26,556 bases of DNA from an uncultured Eubacteriales bacterium (GCA_900551415.1 URWB01000014.1:1-26556); one strand, 5' to 3'. Positions 15,202 through 23,734 are shown, counted from the first letter of the stretch. Numbers and translations: made by a program. Notes: a model not told the origin generated them from the letters alone.

Positions 15202-16113
15202 CTATACGATGCGGTTCAGATCGCCGCCCGCAAGGAAACTCTTGAGATTGGCTGCGCTTGTTTTTGTAATGACCGCGCGCGCTTCTTTGGTGGACCAGGC
15301 GATGTGCGGCGTGATGTAGAGGTTCTCAAGGCCGATGAATGGGTGGCCCTTGCGCGGCGGTTCGCCGTTTACAACATCGACGGCGACGGCAGCCAGTTTG
15401 CCGTGCTTGAGCGCGTCGGCCACGTCATCTTCGTTTAGAAGCGCGCCTCGGGCGGTATTGATCAAGATCGCACCGTCTTTCATTTTGCTGATAAAATCCT
15501 TGTTGATAAAGCCCCGGTTGTCCGCGGTGGCAGGGCAGTGCAGGGTGAGAATATCGGATTGTACGGCCGCGTCCGGGTCCTTGCTGTAAACATGAACGGT
15601 CATGCCGAAGGCCTCCGCGATCCGCGCGACGCGTTTGCCGATGGAGCCATAACCGATGATACCCAGCGAACGGCCGGAAAGCTGCGTGAGCGGACGATCG
15701 ATAAAGGTAAAATCGAGAGATTTTTCCCATTGATGCTCGTGTACCAGCTCAGTATAGTGACCGACATGATTGGTAATTTCCAGAATCAGCGCGAAGGTGT
15801 GCTGCGCGACAGATTCTGTGGAATAGGCCGGCACATTGCAGACCGCGATGCCGCGCGCTTTGGCGGCGTCAAGATCGATATTGTCGTAGCCGGTCGCGGT
15901 CACACCGATGAATTTGAGATTCGGACAGGCTTCGATGACTTCTTTGGTGAGCTTCACCTTGGAGGTGAAGACGGCATCCGCGTTTTCGATTGCCGGAATG
16001 ACATCCTCCGGCGCGACGCGGTCATAGGTGACAAGATCGCCGAGCTGCGCGAGCTCGTTCCAGTTCAGATCGTTTAAGTGAATCGTGTAAGCATCTAAAT
16101 TGACAATTTTCAT
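15202..16113 (-). CDS. D-2-hydroxyacid dehydrogenase (glycerate dehydrogenase-like)
   Basis: This 303-residue NAD-dependent enzyme reduces 2-oxoacids to D-2-hydroxyacids, or the reverse. The nucleotide-binding motif GYGSIG is at 154-159. The catalytic Arg, Glu and His are R222 (NTARGALL), E251 (GEPP) and H270 (TPHIAW). TPHIAW and EPP resemble hydroxypyruvate reductase/glycerate dehydrogenase more than D-lactate dehydrogenase. The protein is shorter than usual because the stretch between the second Rossmann strand (VHVYSKDP) and SDILTLHCP is about 15 residues too short, removing the usual SLDELL helix. The ATG has no close ribosome binding site; a 9-codon leader ORF ends on it (16139-16110). 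The gene is divergent from rph and convergent with the J-domain gene. Confidence 0.85.
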   Translation of the reverse strand: MKIVNLDAYTIHLNDLNWNELAQLGDLVTYDRVAPEDVIPAIENADAVFTSKVKLTKEVIEACPNLKFIGVTATGYDNIDLDAAKARGIAVCNVPAYSTESVAQHTFALILEITNHVGHYTELVHEHQWEKSLDFTFIDRPLTQLSGRSLGIIGYGSIGKRVARIAEAFGMTVHVYSKDPDAAVQSDILTLHCPATADNRGFINKDFISKMKDGAILINTARGALLNEDDVADALKHGKLAAVAVDVVNGEPPRKGHPFIGLENLYITPHIAWSTKEARAVITKTSAANLKSFLAGGDLNRIV

Positions 16114-16139
16114 GTTGTACTGTTGATTACGGAGAACAT
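16110..16139 (-). CDS. Possible 9-residue leader peptide upstream of the dehydrogenase
   Basis: A short ORF (MFSVINSTT) has a GGAGAG four bases before its ATG and an AAAGGAG a little further upstream. It ends in TGA overlapping the dehydrogenase start (ATGA). The dehydrogenase itself lacks a nearby Shine-Dalgarno sequence, so translation by coupling from this leader is plausible. No repeated codon for a single amino acid suggests attenuation. Confidence 0.35.
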   Translation of the reverse strand: MFSVINSTT

Positions 16140-16211
16140 TCGGCTCTCCGACTCCTTTCTTTGTAATATTGCGGGAAGCGCGGCGCGCGATTTTCCCGAA
16201 ACGATATCTAT

Positions 16212-16217
16212 ATTATA
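16212..16217 (-). promoter_or_regulatory. Probable -10 element for the dehydrogenase
   Basis: On the minus strand TATAAT lies at 16217-16212, with a poor -35 match near 16240-16235. The transcript would start about 90 bases before the gene and contain a hairpin (CGGGAA at 16172-16177 with TTCCCG at 16193-16198 on the plus strand) before the leader ORF. Confidence 0.45.
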
Positions 16218-16249
16218 CTCGGACCGCGCCTGTTTTGCACGAATTTTTG

Positions 16250-16278
16250 GTGAAATTTTTTTTGAAGTGTGGTAAAAT
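16250..16278 (+). promoter_or_regulatory. Possible sigma-70 promoter of the rph operon
   Basis: GTGAAA at 16250-16255 and TAAAAT at 16273-16278 are spaced by 17 bases. Both boxes are imperfect. The rph start is 66 bases downstream and no other candidate is better. Confidence 0.45.
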
Positions 16279-16343
16279 AAGCTGTACGGCCTGTTTACAG
16301 ACAGGCAAAAGACAAGCAGAGATTAGAATTGAGGGTAAGATAT

Positions 16344-17066
16344 ATGAGCAGAATTGACGCGAGAGCGAAAGACCAAATCAGAACGGTTCTTTTAACCGAT
16401 GAATTTTTGCGGAGTCCCGAGGGCTCTGTACTGATAGAAGTAGGCAATACCAAGGTCATCTGTACGGCGATGGTCGAAAACAGTACCGCGCGGCATCTGA
16501 CCGGCACCGGGCAGGGATGGATCACAGCAGAGTACGCGATGCTGCCGGGTTCTACCGCGATACGAAAGAAGCGTGACAAGGGCGGTAAGCAGGACGGCCG
16601 CGGTGTGGAAATTCAGCGCTTGATCGGAAGATCGCTGCGCGCTGTCGTGGATATGGAAAAGCTGGGGGAACGCACCATTTGGATCGACTGTGATGTGATA
16701 CAGGCCGACGGCGGTACGCGGACTGCCTCCATTACAGGCGCCTTTGTAGCGATGGTCGAAGCGATGAAGCGTCTCAAGGCGGACGGCATTCTCGATGAAA
16801 TCCCGATTACAGGATTCGTGTCGGCGGTCAGTGTCGGCATCGTGGATGGAGAGCCGATGCTGGATCTTTGTTATGAGGAGGATTCCCGCGCGATGATCGA
16901 CATGAATGTCGTGATGACCGACGCGGGAGAATATGTTGAAATTCAAGGAACCGGAGAGGAACGGCCGTTTACAGGCGCGGAGCTGACACAGCTTTTGGCG
17001 CTGGCCGAAAAAGGCTGCCGCGAGCTGCATGCGCTGCAGAAGCAAGTCATCGGCAGCTTAGAATAG
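16344..17066 (+). CDS. rph: Ribonuclease PH
   Basis: This 240-residue phosphate-dependent exoribonuclease trims tRNA 3' ends. The start is ATG 16344 (MSRIDARAKDQIR), preceded by GAGGGTAAG; a TTG five codons upstream is not favoured. Family landmarks are VLIEVGNTKVICTAMVE, the RNA-binding stretch GRGVEIQRLIGRSLRAVVD and CDVIQADGGTRTASITGAFVA. Length matches the family. It is the first gene of a compact operon and is followed after 12 bases by rdgB, a common pairing in Gram-positive bacteria. Confidence 0.96.
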   Translation: MSRIDARAKDQIRTVLLTDEFLRSPEGSVLIEVGNTKVICTAMVENSTARHLTGTGQGWITAEYAMLPGSTAIRKKRDKGGKQDGRGVEIQRLIGRSLRAVVDMEKLGERTIWIDCDVIQADGGTRTASITGAFVAMVEAMKRLKADGILDEIPITGFVSAVSVGIVDGEPMLDLCYEEDSRAMIDMNVVMTDAGEYVEIQGTGEERPFTGAELTQLLALAEKGCRELHALQKQVIGSLE

Positions 17067-17078
17067 GAGGAAACCGAA

Positions 17079-17690
17079 ATGAAGCAGATTCACGAAAACG
17101 TCATCGTCATGGCGTCACGCAATCAGCATAAGATCAAAGAAATGGAAGCGATTACGAAGAAATTCGGCATGCCGGTGATTTCTCGCGACGAGGCGGGTAT
17201 CCCACCTGTTGAGATCGTGGAGGACGGAGAAACTTTCGAGGAAAACTCGTTCAAAAAAGCCAGCGAAATCGGAAAGCTCTGCGGCAGGATCACGCTGGCA
17301 GACGATTCAGGTCTTGTGGTGGATTATCTGGACGGCGCGCCCGGAGTCTATTCCGCGCGCTTCGCGGGAGAGGACGGCAATGACGCCAAGAATAACGAGA
17401 AACTGCTCAAGCTGCTTGATGGCGTGGCGCCGGAGGCGCGTACAGCGCGGTTTGTATCCGTCATTACTATGGTTTGGCCGAACGGAGAGGTGCTGACAGC
17501 CAGAGGAGAATGTCCTGGCAGGATTTTGTCAGAGCCTGCCGGCGAAAACGGCTTCGGCTATGATCCGCTGTTCGTGCCGGACGGCTGCGATGAGACCTTC
17601 GCGCAGCTTAGCGCGGAGCAAAAAAACCGCATCAGTCATCGGGCAAAGGCGCTGCAAAAGCTGGAACGCCTTTTGGAGGAAAGGAAATAG
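17079..17690 (+). CDS. rdgB: dITP/XTP pyrophosphatase (Ham1/RdgB family)
   Basis: This 203-residue protein hydrolyses non-canonical purine triphosphates (dITP, XTP) to monophosphate plus pyrophosphate, keeping them out of DNA and RNA. The N-terminal substrate motif is SRNQHKIKEM at about 13-22. The metal-binding LADDSGLVVDYLDGAPGVYSARFAG and the C-terminal GFGYDPLFVP and ISHRAKAL are all present. Length is normal. AGGAGG sits upstream of the ATG, 12 bases after rph. Confidence 0.96.
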   Translation: MKQIHENVIVMASRNQHKIKEMEAITKKFGMPVISRDEAGIPPVEIVEDGETFEENSFKKASEIGKLCGRITLADDSGLVVDYLDGAPGVYSARFAGEDGNDAKNNEKLLKLLDGVAPEARTARFVSVITMVWPNGEVLTARGECPGRILSEPAGENGFGYDPLFVPDGCDETFAQLSAEQKNRISHRAKALQKLERLLEERK

Positions 17691-17696
17691 CTGCCT

Positions 17697-18593
17697 ATGA
17701 AAGAAAAGACAAGCTACGCAAAGCAGAGAGTCAAGCGAATGATCATCCTCGGCATCTATCAGTTTCAGGACCCCTATTACCAGGGTGTGGCGGCACAGCT
17801 GGCCTTTTTCCTGTTCCTCTCTATTTTGCCTACTCTGATTCTTTTGTCCCAGGTTCTGGGTCTGTTCTCATTGTCACTGGAGGAACTGCAGACTTGGGCC
17901 AATATCAATATCAGCGGAGAGGGTGTTGATTTGATCGACGATATGCTCAGCTACTCACCATCCGGTGCGAACAGCGTGTTTCTCGCGGTTACCGCGGTGT
18001 GGGCAGCCTCGCGCGTGCAGTTCGCGTTGATTCGCGTGACCAACTACACGCTGACCGACGGAGCTTCCACAGGGGAAGGCTATGTTCGAGATCGCATTCG
18101 CTCCATCAAGACCATTTTGATCACAGTTTTTACGATCGCGTTTTCTCTGGTGGTGCTGGTATATGGACCGATCCTGTTAAAGCTGGTATTCGGCAAGGTT
18201 TTGGGGACAGATCTCGCGAACGCGGCATGGGTTGCTTTTCGCTGGCCGGTTACGATGGGACTGTATTTTTTGATGATTTCGTACAACTATTACGTGCTGC
18301 CGACAGAAAGAGTGCCGTACCGGGACATTGTACCGGGCAGTATCTTCGCTTCCATCGGTTTTTTGGTCGTGACGATTGTCTATAATATCTACACAAAATA
18401 CAGCGTGAATTATGATATTCTTTACGGATCCTTTTCGAATATCGTCGTGCTGCTGATGTGGTTTTGGTTTATTTCGTGGGTGATGTGCCTGGGAATCACG
18501 ACCAATCGTGTCTGGTGGGCCACGCGAAAAAAAAATCCGATTCCGATTGCGGTCAAAAAGCGGCCGCGCAGGAAACCGATCAATATTATTTAG
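17697..18593 (+). CDS. YihY/BrkB-family integral membrane protein
   Basis: This 298-residue protein has about six membrane segments (AAQLAFFLFLSILPTLILL near 31-50, then segments near 95-112, 140-165, 185-205, 217-235 and 245-268) and a basic C-terminal tail (KKRPRRKP). The family was once called ribonuclease BN by mistake; its role in the envelope is not settled. The start lies 6 bases after rdgB, with the ribosome binding site GAGGAAAGG inside the rdgB end. It is part of the rph operon. Confidence 0.88.
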   Translation: MKEKTSYAKQRVKRMIILGIYQFQDPYYQGVAAQLAFFLFLSILPTLILLSQVLGLFSLSLEELQTWANINISGEGVDLIDDMLSYSPSGANSVFLAVTAVWAASRVQFALIRVTNYTLTDGASTGEGYVRDRIRSIKTILITVFTIAFSLVVLVYGPILLKLVFGKVLGTDLANAAWVAFRWPVTMGLYFLMISYNYYVLPTERVPYRDIVPGSIFASIGFLVVTIVYNIYTKYSVNYDILYGSFSNIVVLLMWFWFISWVMCLGITTNRVWWATRKKNPIPIAVKKRPRRKPINII

Positions 18594-18612
18594 TCTGTGA
18601 AGGGGTAATGAG

Positions 18613-19500
18613 ATGAAAAAAAAAGCGTTGATTATTATGAATCCCTGCTCGGGAACCAAAAGAGCGAATAAGTATCTGACGGATATCGTGGAAACTTTTA
18701 CCGTCAATGATTACATTTGTACCGTATTGACGACGACGAAGCGTGGGGATGGCACACTTTACGCGGAAAAATACGCGGGGAAGACCGACCTGATTACTTG
18801 CATCGGTGGTGACGGAACGTTTAATGAAGTGGTTTCCGGTCTGCTGCACAGCGGCAGGAAGGTGCCGATCGGCTATATTCCGGCCGGCAGCACCAACGAT
18901 TTCGCAAACAGCCTGCATTTATCCAAGAACATCGTAAAAGCGGCGCGGGATATTGTGCAGGGCAATCCGGTGGCCTTTGACATCGGCAGCTTCAACGGCA
19001 GAGGATTTTCTTACGTGGCCTCCTTCGGCGCGTTTACAAAAGCCTCCTACGCGACACCGCAGAACGTCAAGAACGCGCTGGGGCATCTGGCGTATATTTT
19101 GGAGGGAATCAACACGATATCCTCGATCCGCGCGGAGCATATGGTGATTGAGGCGGACGGAATGAGCTATGAGGACGACTATATTTTTGGCGCGATCAGC
19201 AATTCAACCTCAATCGCGGGAATTTTGACACTCAAACCGGAGCTGGTGGATATGAGCGACGGCTTATTCGAAATGCTTTTGATCAAGGCGCCGCGCGATT
19301 TGATCGAACTGGCGGAAATCGTTCACATGCTGACAACGCAGAATTACGAATCCGACATGCTGACCTTTGTCAACGCGAGCGAGTTTTTGATTCACGCAAG
19401 TGCGGAGACCTCGTGGACGCTGGACGGTGAATATCAGGAGGGCTGCGAAGAAATCAAGGTTGAAAATCTGCACCACGCGATCAATCTGATGATGCGATAA
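18613..19500 (+). CDS. Diacylglycerol/lipid kinase (DagK/YegS family)
   Basis: This 295-residue lipid kinase has the nucleotide-binding motif CIGGDGTFNEVVSGL at about 58-72 and IPAGSTNDFA at about 94-103, both diagnostic. The N-terminal IMNPCSGTK is also typical. Substrate may be diacylglycerol, as for Gram-positive DgkB, feeding phospholipid recycling, but related kinases use other lipids and sequence alone does not decide. AAGGGGTAATGAG precedes the start; spacing from the YihY-like gene is 19 bases. It is likely peripheral to the membrane. Confidence 0.92.
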   Translation: MKKKALIIMNPCSGTKRANKYLTDIVETFTVNDYICTVLTTTKRGDGTLYAEKYAGKTDLITCIGGDGTFNEVVSGLLHSGRKVPIGYIPAGSTNDFANSLHLSKNIVKAARDIVQGNPVAFDIGSFNGRGFSYVASFGAFTKASYATPQNVKNALGHLAYILEGINTISSIRAEHMVIEADGMSYEDDYIFGAISNSTSIAGILTLKPELVDMSDGLFEMLLIKAPRDLIELAEIVHMLTTQNYESDMLTFVNASEFLIHASAETSWTLDGEYQEGCEEIKVENLHHAINLMMR

Positions 19501-19520
19501 AAAGGAGTTTGGACAGAGCG

Positions 19521-20336
19521 ATGAATGAATTTTTGAAACTGGCATTTTTGTTTTTTATGGGCTGCGTTCTGGGCTGGGGACTGGAAGTGCTGTATCGGCA
19601 TTATTCTCCGGCGAATAAAACACACCGCTGGATTAACCCGGGATTTTTGGTTGGACCTTATCTGCCGTTGTACGGCTTCGGCCTCTGCGCGCTGTATCTC
19701 TTGGCCTCCCTGGAAAACACTTCTCTGATTGAAGAAGTGACCTACGGCAGTAAGCTTTTGCTCTTTCTCGTCATGGCAATCGTGATGACGCTGCTGGAAT
19801 ACATAGCCGGCTTGATTTTTATCAAGGGCATGAAGGTCAAACTCTGGGATTATTCGAACGAAAAATTCAATCTGCAAGGAATTATCTGCCTGCGGTTTTC
19901 TGTTTATTGGGCAATTTTGGGCGCGGTTTACTATTTTTTGATTCACCCGCACATCCTGCACGCCTTGGAATGGTTCTCAAACAATCTGGCGTTTTCCTTC
20001 GTAGTGGGGATGTTCTACGGTGTGTTCTTTGTTGATCTCGCGTACTCGCTCCAGTTGGTCGCGAAGGTGCGCGCGTTCGCGAAGGAGCATGAGGTTTTGA
20101 TTCGCTACGAAATGCTGCGGCAGCAGATCCGCGACAATGCCGAGGAGAGAAAAGAAAAGATTCACTGGTTCTTCAGCCTGAAATCCGCGGTTTCCCTGCG
20201 GGAGCATTTGTCCAGGTATCTGGAACTGGAACGCGCGCTGAATCCGGCCGGAAATCTGAATCGGGCGCGCAAAGAGGTGCGCAAGCAGGTGCGTAAGGAA
20301 ATGGAAAAGCTGAAAAATGGACAAGATGAAAAATAA
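19521..20336 (+). CDS. CmpB-like putative ABC-transporter type IV membrane protein
   Basis: The start is taken as ATG 19521, because TTG 19509 lies only one base after AAAGGAG (19501-19507). The product is 271 residues with about five membrane segments in the first 180 residues. It has the N-terminal pattern FFMGCVLGWGLEVLYR...NPGFLVGPYLPLYGFG and the later LEYIAGLIFIKGMKVKLWDYS, typical of the PF06541 family. The C-terminal 90 residues are soluble, strongly charged and helical (RARKEVRKQVRKEMEKLKNG), perhaps a coiled coil. No ATPase partner is nearby, so the transporter label is only a family name. Its end overlaps the HAD gene by 20 bases. Confidence 0.82.
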   Translation: MNEFLKLAFLFFMGCVLGWGLEVLYRHYSPANKTHRWINPGFLVGPYLPLYGFGLCALYLLASLENTSLIEEVTYGSKLLLFLVMAIVMTLLEYIAGLIFIKGMKVKLWDYSNEKFNLQGIICLRFSVYWAILGAVYYFLIHPHILHALEWFSNNLAFSFVVGMFYGVFFVDLAYSLQLVAKVRAFAKEHEVLIRYEMLRQQIRDNAEERKEKIHWFFSLKSAVSLREHLSRYLELERALNPAGNLNRARKEVRKQVRKEMEKLKNGQDEK

Positions 20337-21177
20337 GAGGCTGTTCCTTTTGGACATGGACGGCACGCTGTATCTGGACGACCGGTTGTTTCCGGGTGCG
20401 GCGGAGTTTCTTGCCAAAATCCAGAAGAGCGGGGGCAAATATCTTTTTTTGACGAACAATTCGTCGAAAGGTGTGGATGCTTATGTGGAAAAGATGATTC
20501 GCCTGGGCGTCCCGGCGGCAGCTGAGGATTTTTTGACCTCAATCGACGCGCTGATCGTGTTTTTAGAGCGGACCTACGGCGCAGCGGTCAAGAAGAAAAA
20601 AATGTATGTGGTCGGTACGCGCTCGTTTCGCGCGCAGCTCGCTGCGGCGGGCTTCCTGCTGACGGAAACGCCGGATGACGATACAGAGATTTTGATTCTC
20701 GGGTTTGACCGGGAACTGACCTATTCAAAGCTCGAGGATGCCTGCAGGTTGCTGATGCGCGGCGTGCAGGAACCGCGTACGTTCGGTGATGCAAAAGCGG
20801 CAGCCGGGCTGCCCGCGGTCGATTATTACGCGACGAATCCGGACTGGGTGTGCCCGACAGCGTTCGGCTCGGTACCGGACTGCGGCTCGATGGCGTGGAT
20901 GCTCGAAAAAGCGACGGGACGCGCGCCGAAGTTTATCGGAAAGCCGGAGCCGGAGATGGCGCTGCTGGCGATGGAACAAACCGGATTTTGCGCGTCGGAA
21001 ACGCTTTTAATCGGAGATCGGCTCTATACGGATATCGCCTGCGGCAATCGCGCGGGTGTAGATACGGCATTTGTACTCAGCGGCGAGGGAACGCTTGCCG
21101 ACCTTGCCAAGGGGCAGGGCAAACCAACCTATATTTTTGAGAATATCACAGAAGTCTGCAAGGCTGTGTTCGGATAG
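20317..21177 (+). CDS. HAD-IIA family sugar-phosphatase (NagD-like)
   Basis: This 286-residue HAD hydrolase has motif I LLDMDGTLYLDD with nucleophile D13 and D15. Motif II is FLTNNSSK, and the C-terminal metal site is LIGDRLYTDIACGNRAGV. The C2 cap between them (about residues 70-200) defines subclass IIA, which includes NagD and p-nitrophenyl phosphatases acting on small phosphorylated metabolites. The exact substrate is not visible. The gene overlaps the preceding membrane protein gene by 20 bases and closes the rph operon; the 142 bases after it contain no clear terminator or gene. Confidence 0.92.
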   Translation: MDKMKNKRLFLLDMDGTLYLDDRLFPGAAEFLAKIQKSGGKYLFLTNNSSKGVDAYVEKMIRLGVPAAAEDFLTSIDALIVFLERTYGAAVKKKKMYVVGTRSFRAQLAAAGFLLTETPDDDTEILILGFDRELTYSKLEDACRLLMRGVQEPRTFGDAKAAAGLPAVDYYATNPDWVCPTAFGSVPDCGSMAWMLEKATGRAPKFIGKPEPEMALLAMEQTGFCASETLLIGDRLYTDIACGNRAGVDTAFVLSGEGTLADLAKGQGKPTYIFENITEVCKAVFG

Positions 21178-21319
21178 GCGCATACATGAGAAGATATGCT
21201 TGCAGTGTGCGGGCAGAATGCGCTGCATTGTGACGCGCGACATTTTGGAACGCGCAGACAAAGCGCTGCTGCGAATCGATATCACTTGAAAGACAAAATA
21301 GAAAACGAGGGAGAACATC

Positions 21320-22609
21320 ATGAAACTGGATAACAAACGGACCATTTTGATTGGGTTTGCATTTCTGGCGATCAGTGCCTTTTGGCAGGTGTATGACAAC
21401 ATCATTCCATTGATCTTGAAATACACCTTCCATATCGGCGATACGCTGTCCGGCGGTATTATGGCGCTGGATAACATTCTGGCGCTGTTCCTGCTGCCGT
21501 TTTTCGGCGCGTGGTCGGATAAAATCAATACGAAGCGCGGCAAGCGGACGCCGTTTATCTTTGTCGGTACGATTTTGGCAGTCATCTTCATGTTGATTCT
21601 GCCGGCCGCCGCGAATGCGCGGAATCTGATCCTGTTTGTGGCGGCGCTGTTCTGTACGCTGCTGTCGATGGGCATCTTTCGATCCCCTGCGGTATCGCTG
21701 ATGCCGGATGTGACGCCGAAGCCGCTGCGCTCCAAGGGAAACGCGATCATCAACCTGATGGGCGCGGTCGGTATCATCGCGGCACTCGGTTTGATCATGC
21801 TGCTGGTCGGTGATGGTGATACGCCGAACTACGAGCCGCTGTTTATCTCGATCGCGGTGATCATGCTGCTTTCTCTGGCGATTCTGCTTTGGAAGGTCGA
21901 TGAAAACAGGTTTGTCGCGGAGCGCATAGAAATTGAGGAAGCCTGGGGCATCGAGGAGGAAGAGACCGAGGTCGATGAGAAGGGCAACGCGGTGCTGCCG
22001 AAGCCTGTCAAGCGCAGTCTGACCTTCCTGCTGCTGTCGGTGGCGTTCTGGTATATGGCGTACAACGCGGTGACAACGGCGTTTTCCAAATACGCGACAG
22101 AAATGTGGGGCATGGCAGGCGGCGGCTTCGCGAGCGCTTTGATGGTCGCTTCGATCGGTGCGCTGATTTCATTTGTGCCGGTCGGCATCATATCCAGCAA
22201 GCTGGGACGCAAAAAGGTCATTTTGTTCGGCGTTCTGCTGCTTGCGGCCAGCTTCTTCGCAGCGTTTCTGTTTAAGACGCCGAACTTTGGCATCAACATC
22301 GTTTTCCTGCTGGTCGGTATCGCTTGGGCGTCCATCAATGTCAACTCTTATCCGATGGTCGTCGAGATGTGCAAGGGCAGTGATATCGGCAAATTCACCG
22401 GGATGTACTATACCTTCTCGATGGCAGCGCAGGTCTTGACGCCGGTGCTTTCCGGCGCGTTTTTGGAGCATATCGGTTATTGGACGCTGTTTCCTTACGC
22501 GACGATTTTTTCGCTGATCGCGTTTTTGACGATGCTGATGGTGCGCCATGGGGACAGTAAGCCGCAGCCGCCGAAGGGCAGGCTCGAAGCCTTTGATGTC
22601 GATGATTAG
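21320..22609 (+). CDS. MFS transporter, SLC45/sucrose-transporter type
   Basis: This 429-residue major facilitator protein has two blocks of membrane segments separated by a long acidic cytoplasmic loop (about residues 195-230, EEAWGIEEEETEVDEKGN). The loop after the second segment reads GAWSDKINTKRGKRTPFIF, resembling the G-x-x-S-D-x(2)-S/T-x(2)-G-x-R-x-P-F-I signature of plant-type sucrose/H+ symporters and bacterial relatives. The substrate is probably a sugar or glycoside, but this is not certain. GAGGGAG precedes the ATG. It lies before a glycerophosphodiester phosphodiesterase, so a glycerophosphodiester or glycoside substrate is also conceivable. Confidence 0.88.
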   Translation: MKLDNKRTILIGFAFLAISAFWQVYDNIIPLILKYTFHIGDTLSGGIMALDNILALFLLPFFGAWSDKINTKRGKRTPFIFVGTILAVIFMLILPAAANARNLILFVAALFCTLLSMGIFRSPAVSLMPDVTPKPLRSKGNAIINLMGAVGIIAALGLIMLLVGDGDTPNYEPLFISIAVIMLLSLAILLWKVDENRFVAERIEIEEAWGIEEEETEVDEKGNAVLPKPVKRSLTFLLLSVAFWYMAYNAVTTAFSKYATEMWGMAGGGFASALMVASIGALISFVPVGIISSKLGRKKVILFGVLLLAASFFAAFLFKTPNFGINIVFLLVGIAWASINVNSYPMVVEMCKGSDIGKFTGMYYTFSMAAQVLTPVLSGAFLEHIGYWTLFPYATIFSLIAFLTMLMVRHGDSKPQPPKGRLEAFDVDD

Positions 22610-22688
22610 ATCGGTGCGGCAAGACCGCCGCTTTCCAAACATGCAGGCGGTATGCCGAATCGACAAATAAATGGTAAATGAGGGGAAT

Positions 22689-23444
22689 ATGGAAAAGAGA
22701 GTTTTGATTCAGGAGTTATTAAAGCATCGCTACGCGCATCGGGGGCTGCACGCGAAGCCGACGATCCCGGAGAACTCGATGGCGGCATTCGCGCGGGCTG
22801 TGGAGGCAGGATACGGCATTGAGCTGGATTTGCATTTGACGCGCGACGGCAAGCTGGCGGTGATCCACGATGCCAGTCTCAAGCGCACCTGCGGTGTCAA
22901 TCTGAAAATTGAAGATCTGACACTTGCAGAGGCGCGGGACTACCCGATGGAGGAAAGCGACGAACGCATTCCGGAGTTCTGCGATTTTTTGCGCCTGGTG
23001 GACGGCAAGGTGCCGTTGGTCGTGGAATTGAAAGCGGAGGGGCGTAACGAAAAGGCGCTGACAGACGCGGCGATGCGCGCACTTGCGGATTATACGGGTT
23101 TATTCTGCGTGGAATCCTTCAGTCCGGCGGTGGTGGATTATCTTAAAAAAGCTTATCCCGCGGTCGTGCGCGGGCAGCTCGCCGGGGCACTCAACAAAGA
23201 GAAAAAGACAATTACACGGTTTCAAGATATCCTGCTTAAAAATCTTTTGGTCAATCTGGCGGGCAGACCGGATTTTGTGGCTTATCGGTTTGAGGACCGC
23301 GATGAGCCCGCGTTCCGTCATTTTAAGGGTGCGAAGTTCATGTGGACGATCCGCAGCTATGAGGACCTCAAAACCTGCGAGGCCTGGGGCGCGGCGCCAA
23401 TCTTCGAGCAGTTTGAGCCGAAGGAGTATGAAAACAAGGTGTAG
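22689..23444 (+). CDS. Glycerophosphodiester phosphodiesterase
   Basis: This 251-residue GDPD-family enzyme hydrolyses glycerophosphodiesters to glycerol 3-phosphate and an alcohol. Catalytic and metal residues are visible: H17-R18-G19, PENS at 28-31 with E29, ELDLHLTRDG with E45 and D47, and H60 in VIHD. ATG 22689 is preferred over ATG 22671 because GAGGGG lies immediately before it, though spacing is tight. No signal peptide is present, so it is cytoplasmic. It comes 79 bases after the MFS gene and is closed by the terminator at 23478. UgpQ would be the enteric counterpart. Confidence 0.92.
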   Translation: MEKRVLIQELLKHRYAHRGLHAKPTIPENSMAAFARAVEAGYGIELDLHLTRDGKLAVIHDASLKRTCGVNLKIEDLTLAEARDYPMEESDERIPEFCDFLRLVDGKVPLVVELKAEGRNEKALTDAAMRALADYTGLFCVESFSPAVVDYLKKAYPAVVRGQLAGALNKEKKTITRFQDILLKNLLVNLAGRPDFVAYRFEDRDEPAFRHFKGAKFMWTIRSYEDLKTCEAWGAAPIFEQFEPKEYENKV

Positions 23445-23477
23445 AAAAGGATCAGGCATGCGTCTTTTTAGAAATCA

Positions 23478-23514
23478 GGACATTTTATCGGAAACGGTAG
23501 AATGTTCTTTTTTT
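23478..23514 (+). terminator. Intrinsic terminator after the phosphodiesterase gene
   Basis: GGACATTTTA (23478-23487) pairs fully, counting two G-U pairs, with TAGAATGTTC (23498-23507), followed by seven T. The T-tract merges with the first bases of structured repeat copy 2. Confidence 0.85.
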
Positions 23515-23640
23515 ATTATATAGGAAATATCGCTATGTGATATTTCCGGAATAACGACAAAAGCACCTTGCGAAGCGGCGCTCATGGGTGAGCGCCATGT
23601 GCGCATAGAAATCTCTGATTTCGTTATGCGCACTTTTGTC
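23513..23640 (+). repeat. Structured intergenic repeat, copy 2 (complete)
   Basis: Hairpin 1 is GGAAATATC/GATATTTCC (23523-23531 and 23539-23547). Hairpin 2 is GGCGCTCA/TGAGCGCC with loop TGGG (23577-23596). Hairpin 3 is GTGCGCATA/TATGCGCAC with inner stem GAAATC/GATTTC (23599-23633). An outer stem GACAAAA/TTTTGTC (23556-23562 and 23634-23640) encloses hairpins 2 and 3. The 94 bases after it, up to the promoter at 23735, contain only a 7-bp inverted repeat (ATCATAC 23654-23660, GTATGAT 23676-23682). Confidence 0.9.
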
Positions 23641-23734
23641 CCATGCTAGATGGATCATACCGCTTGCTTGATTCTGTATGATTTACTTTACGCATTTGAA
23701 AATTCATAAGAACAAGGCTTTAATAAAATTCATA

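Noticed and set aside
21178..21319. Possible short gene between the HAD and MFS genes
   Set aside because: No ORF with a ribosome binding site or recognisable product is present; it is treated as ordinary spacer.
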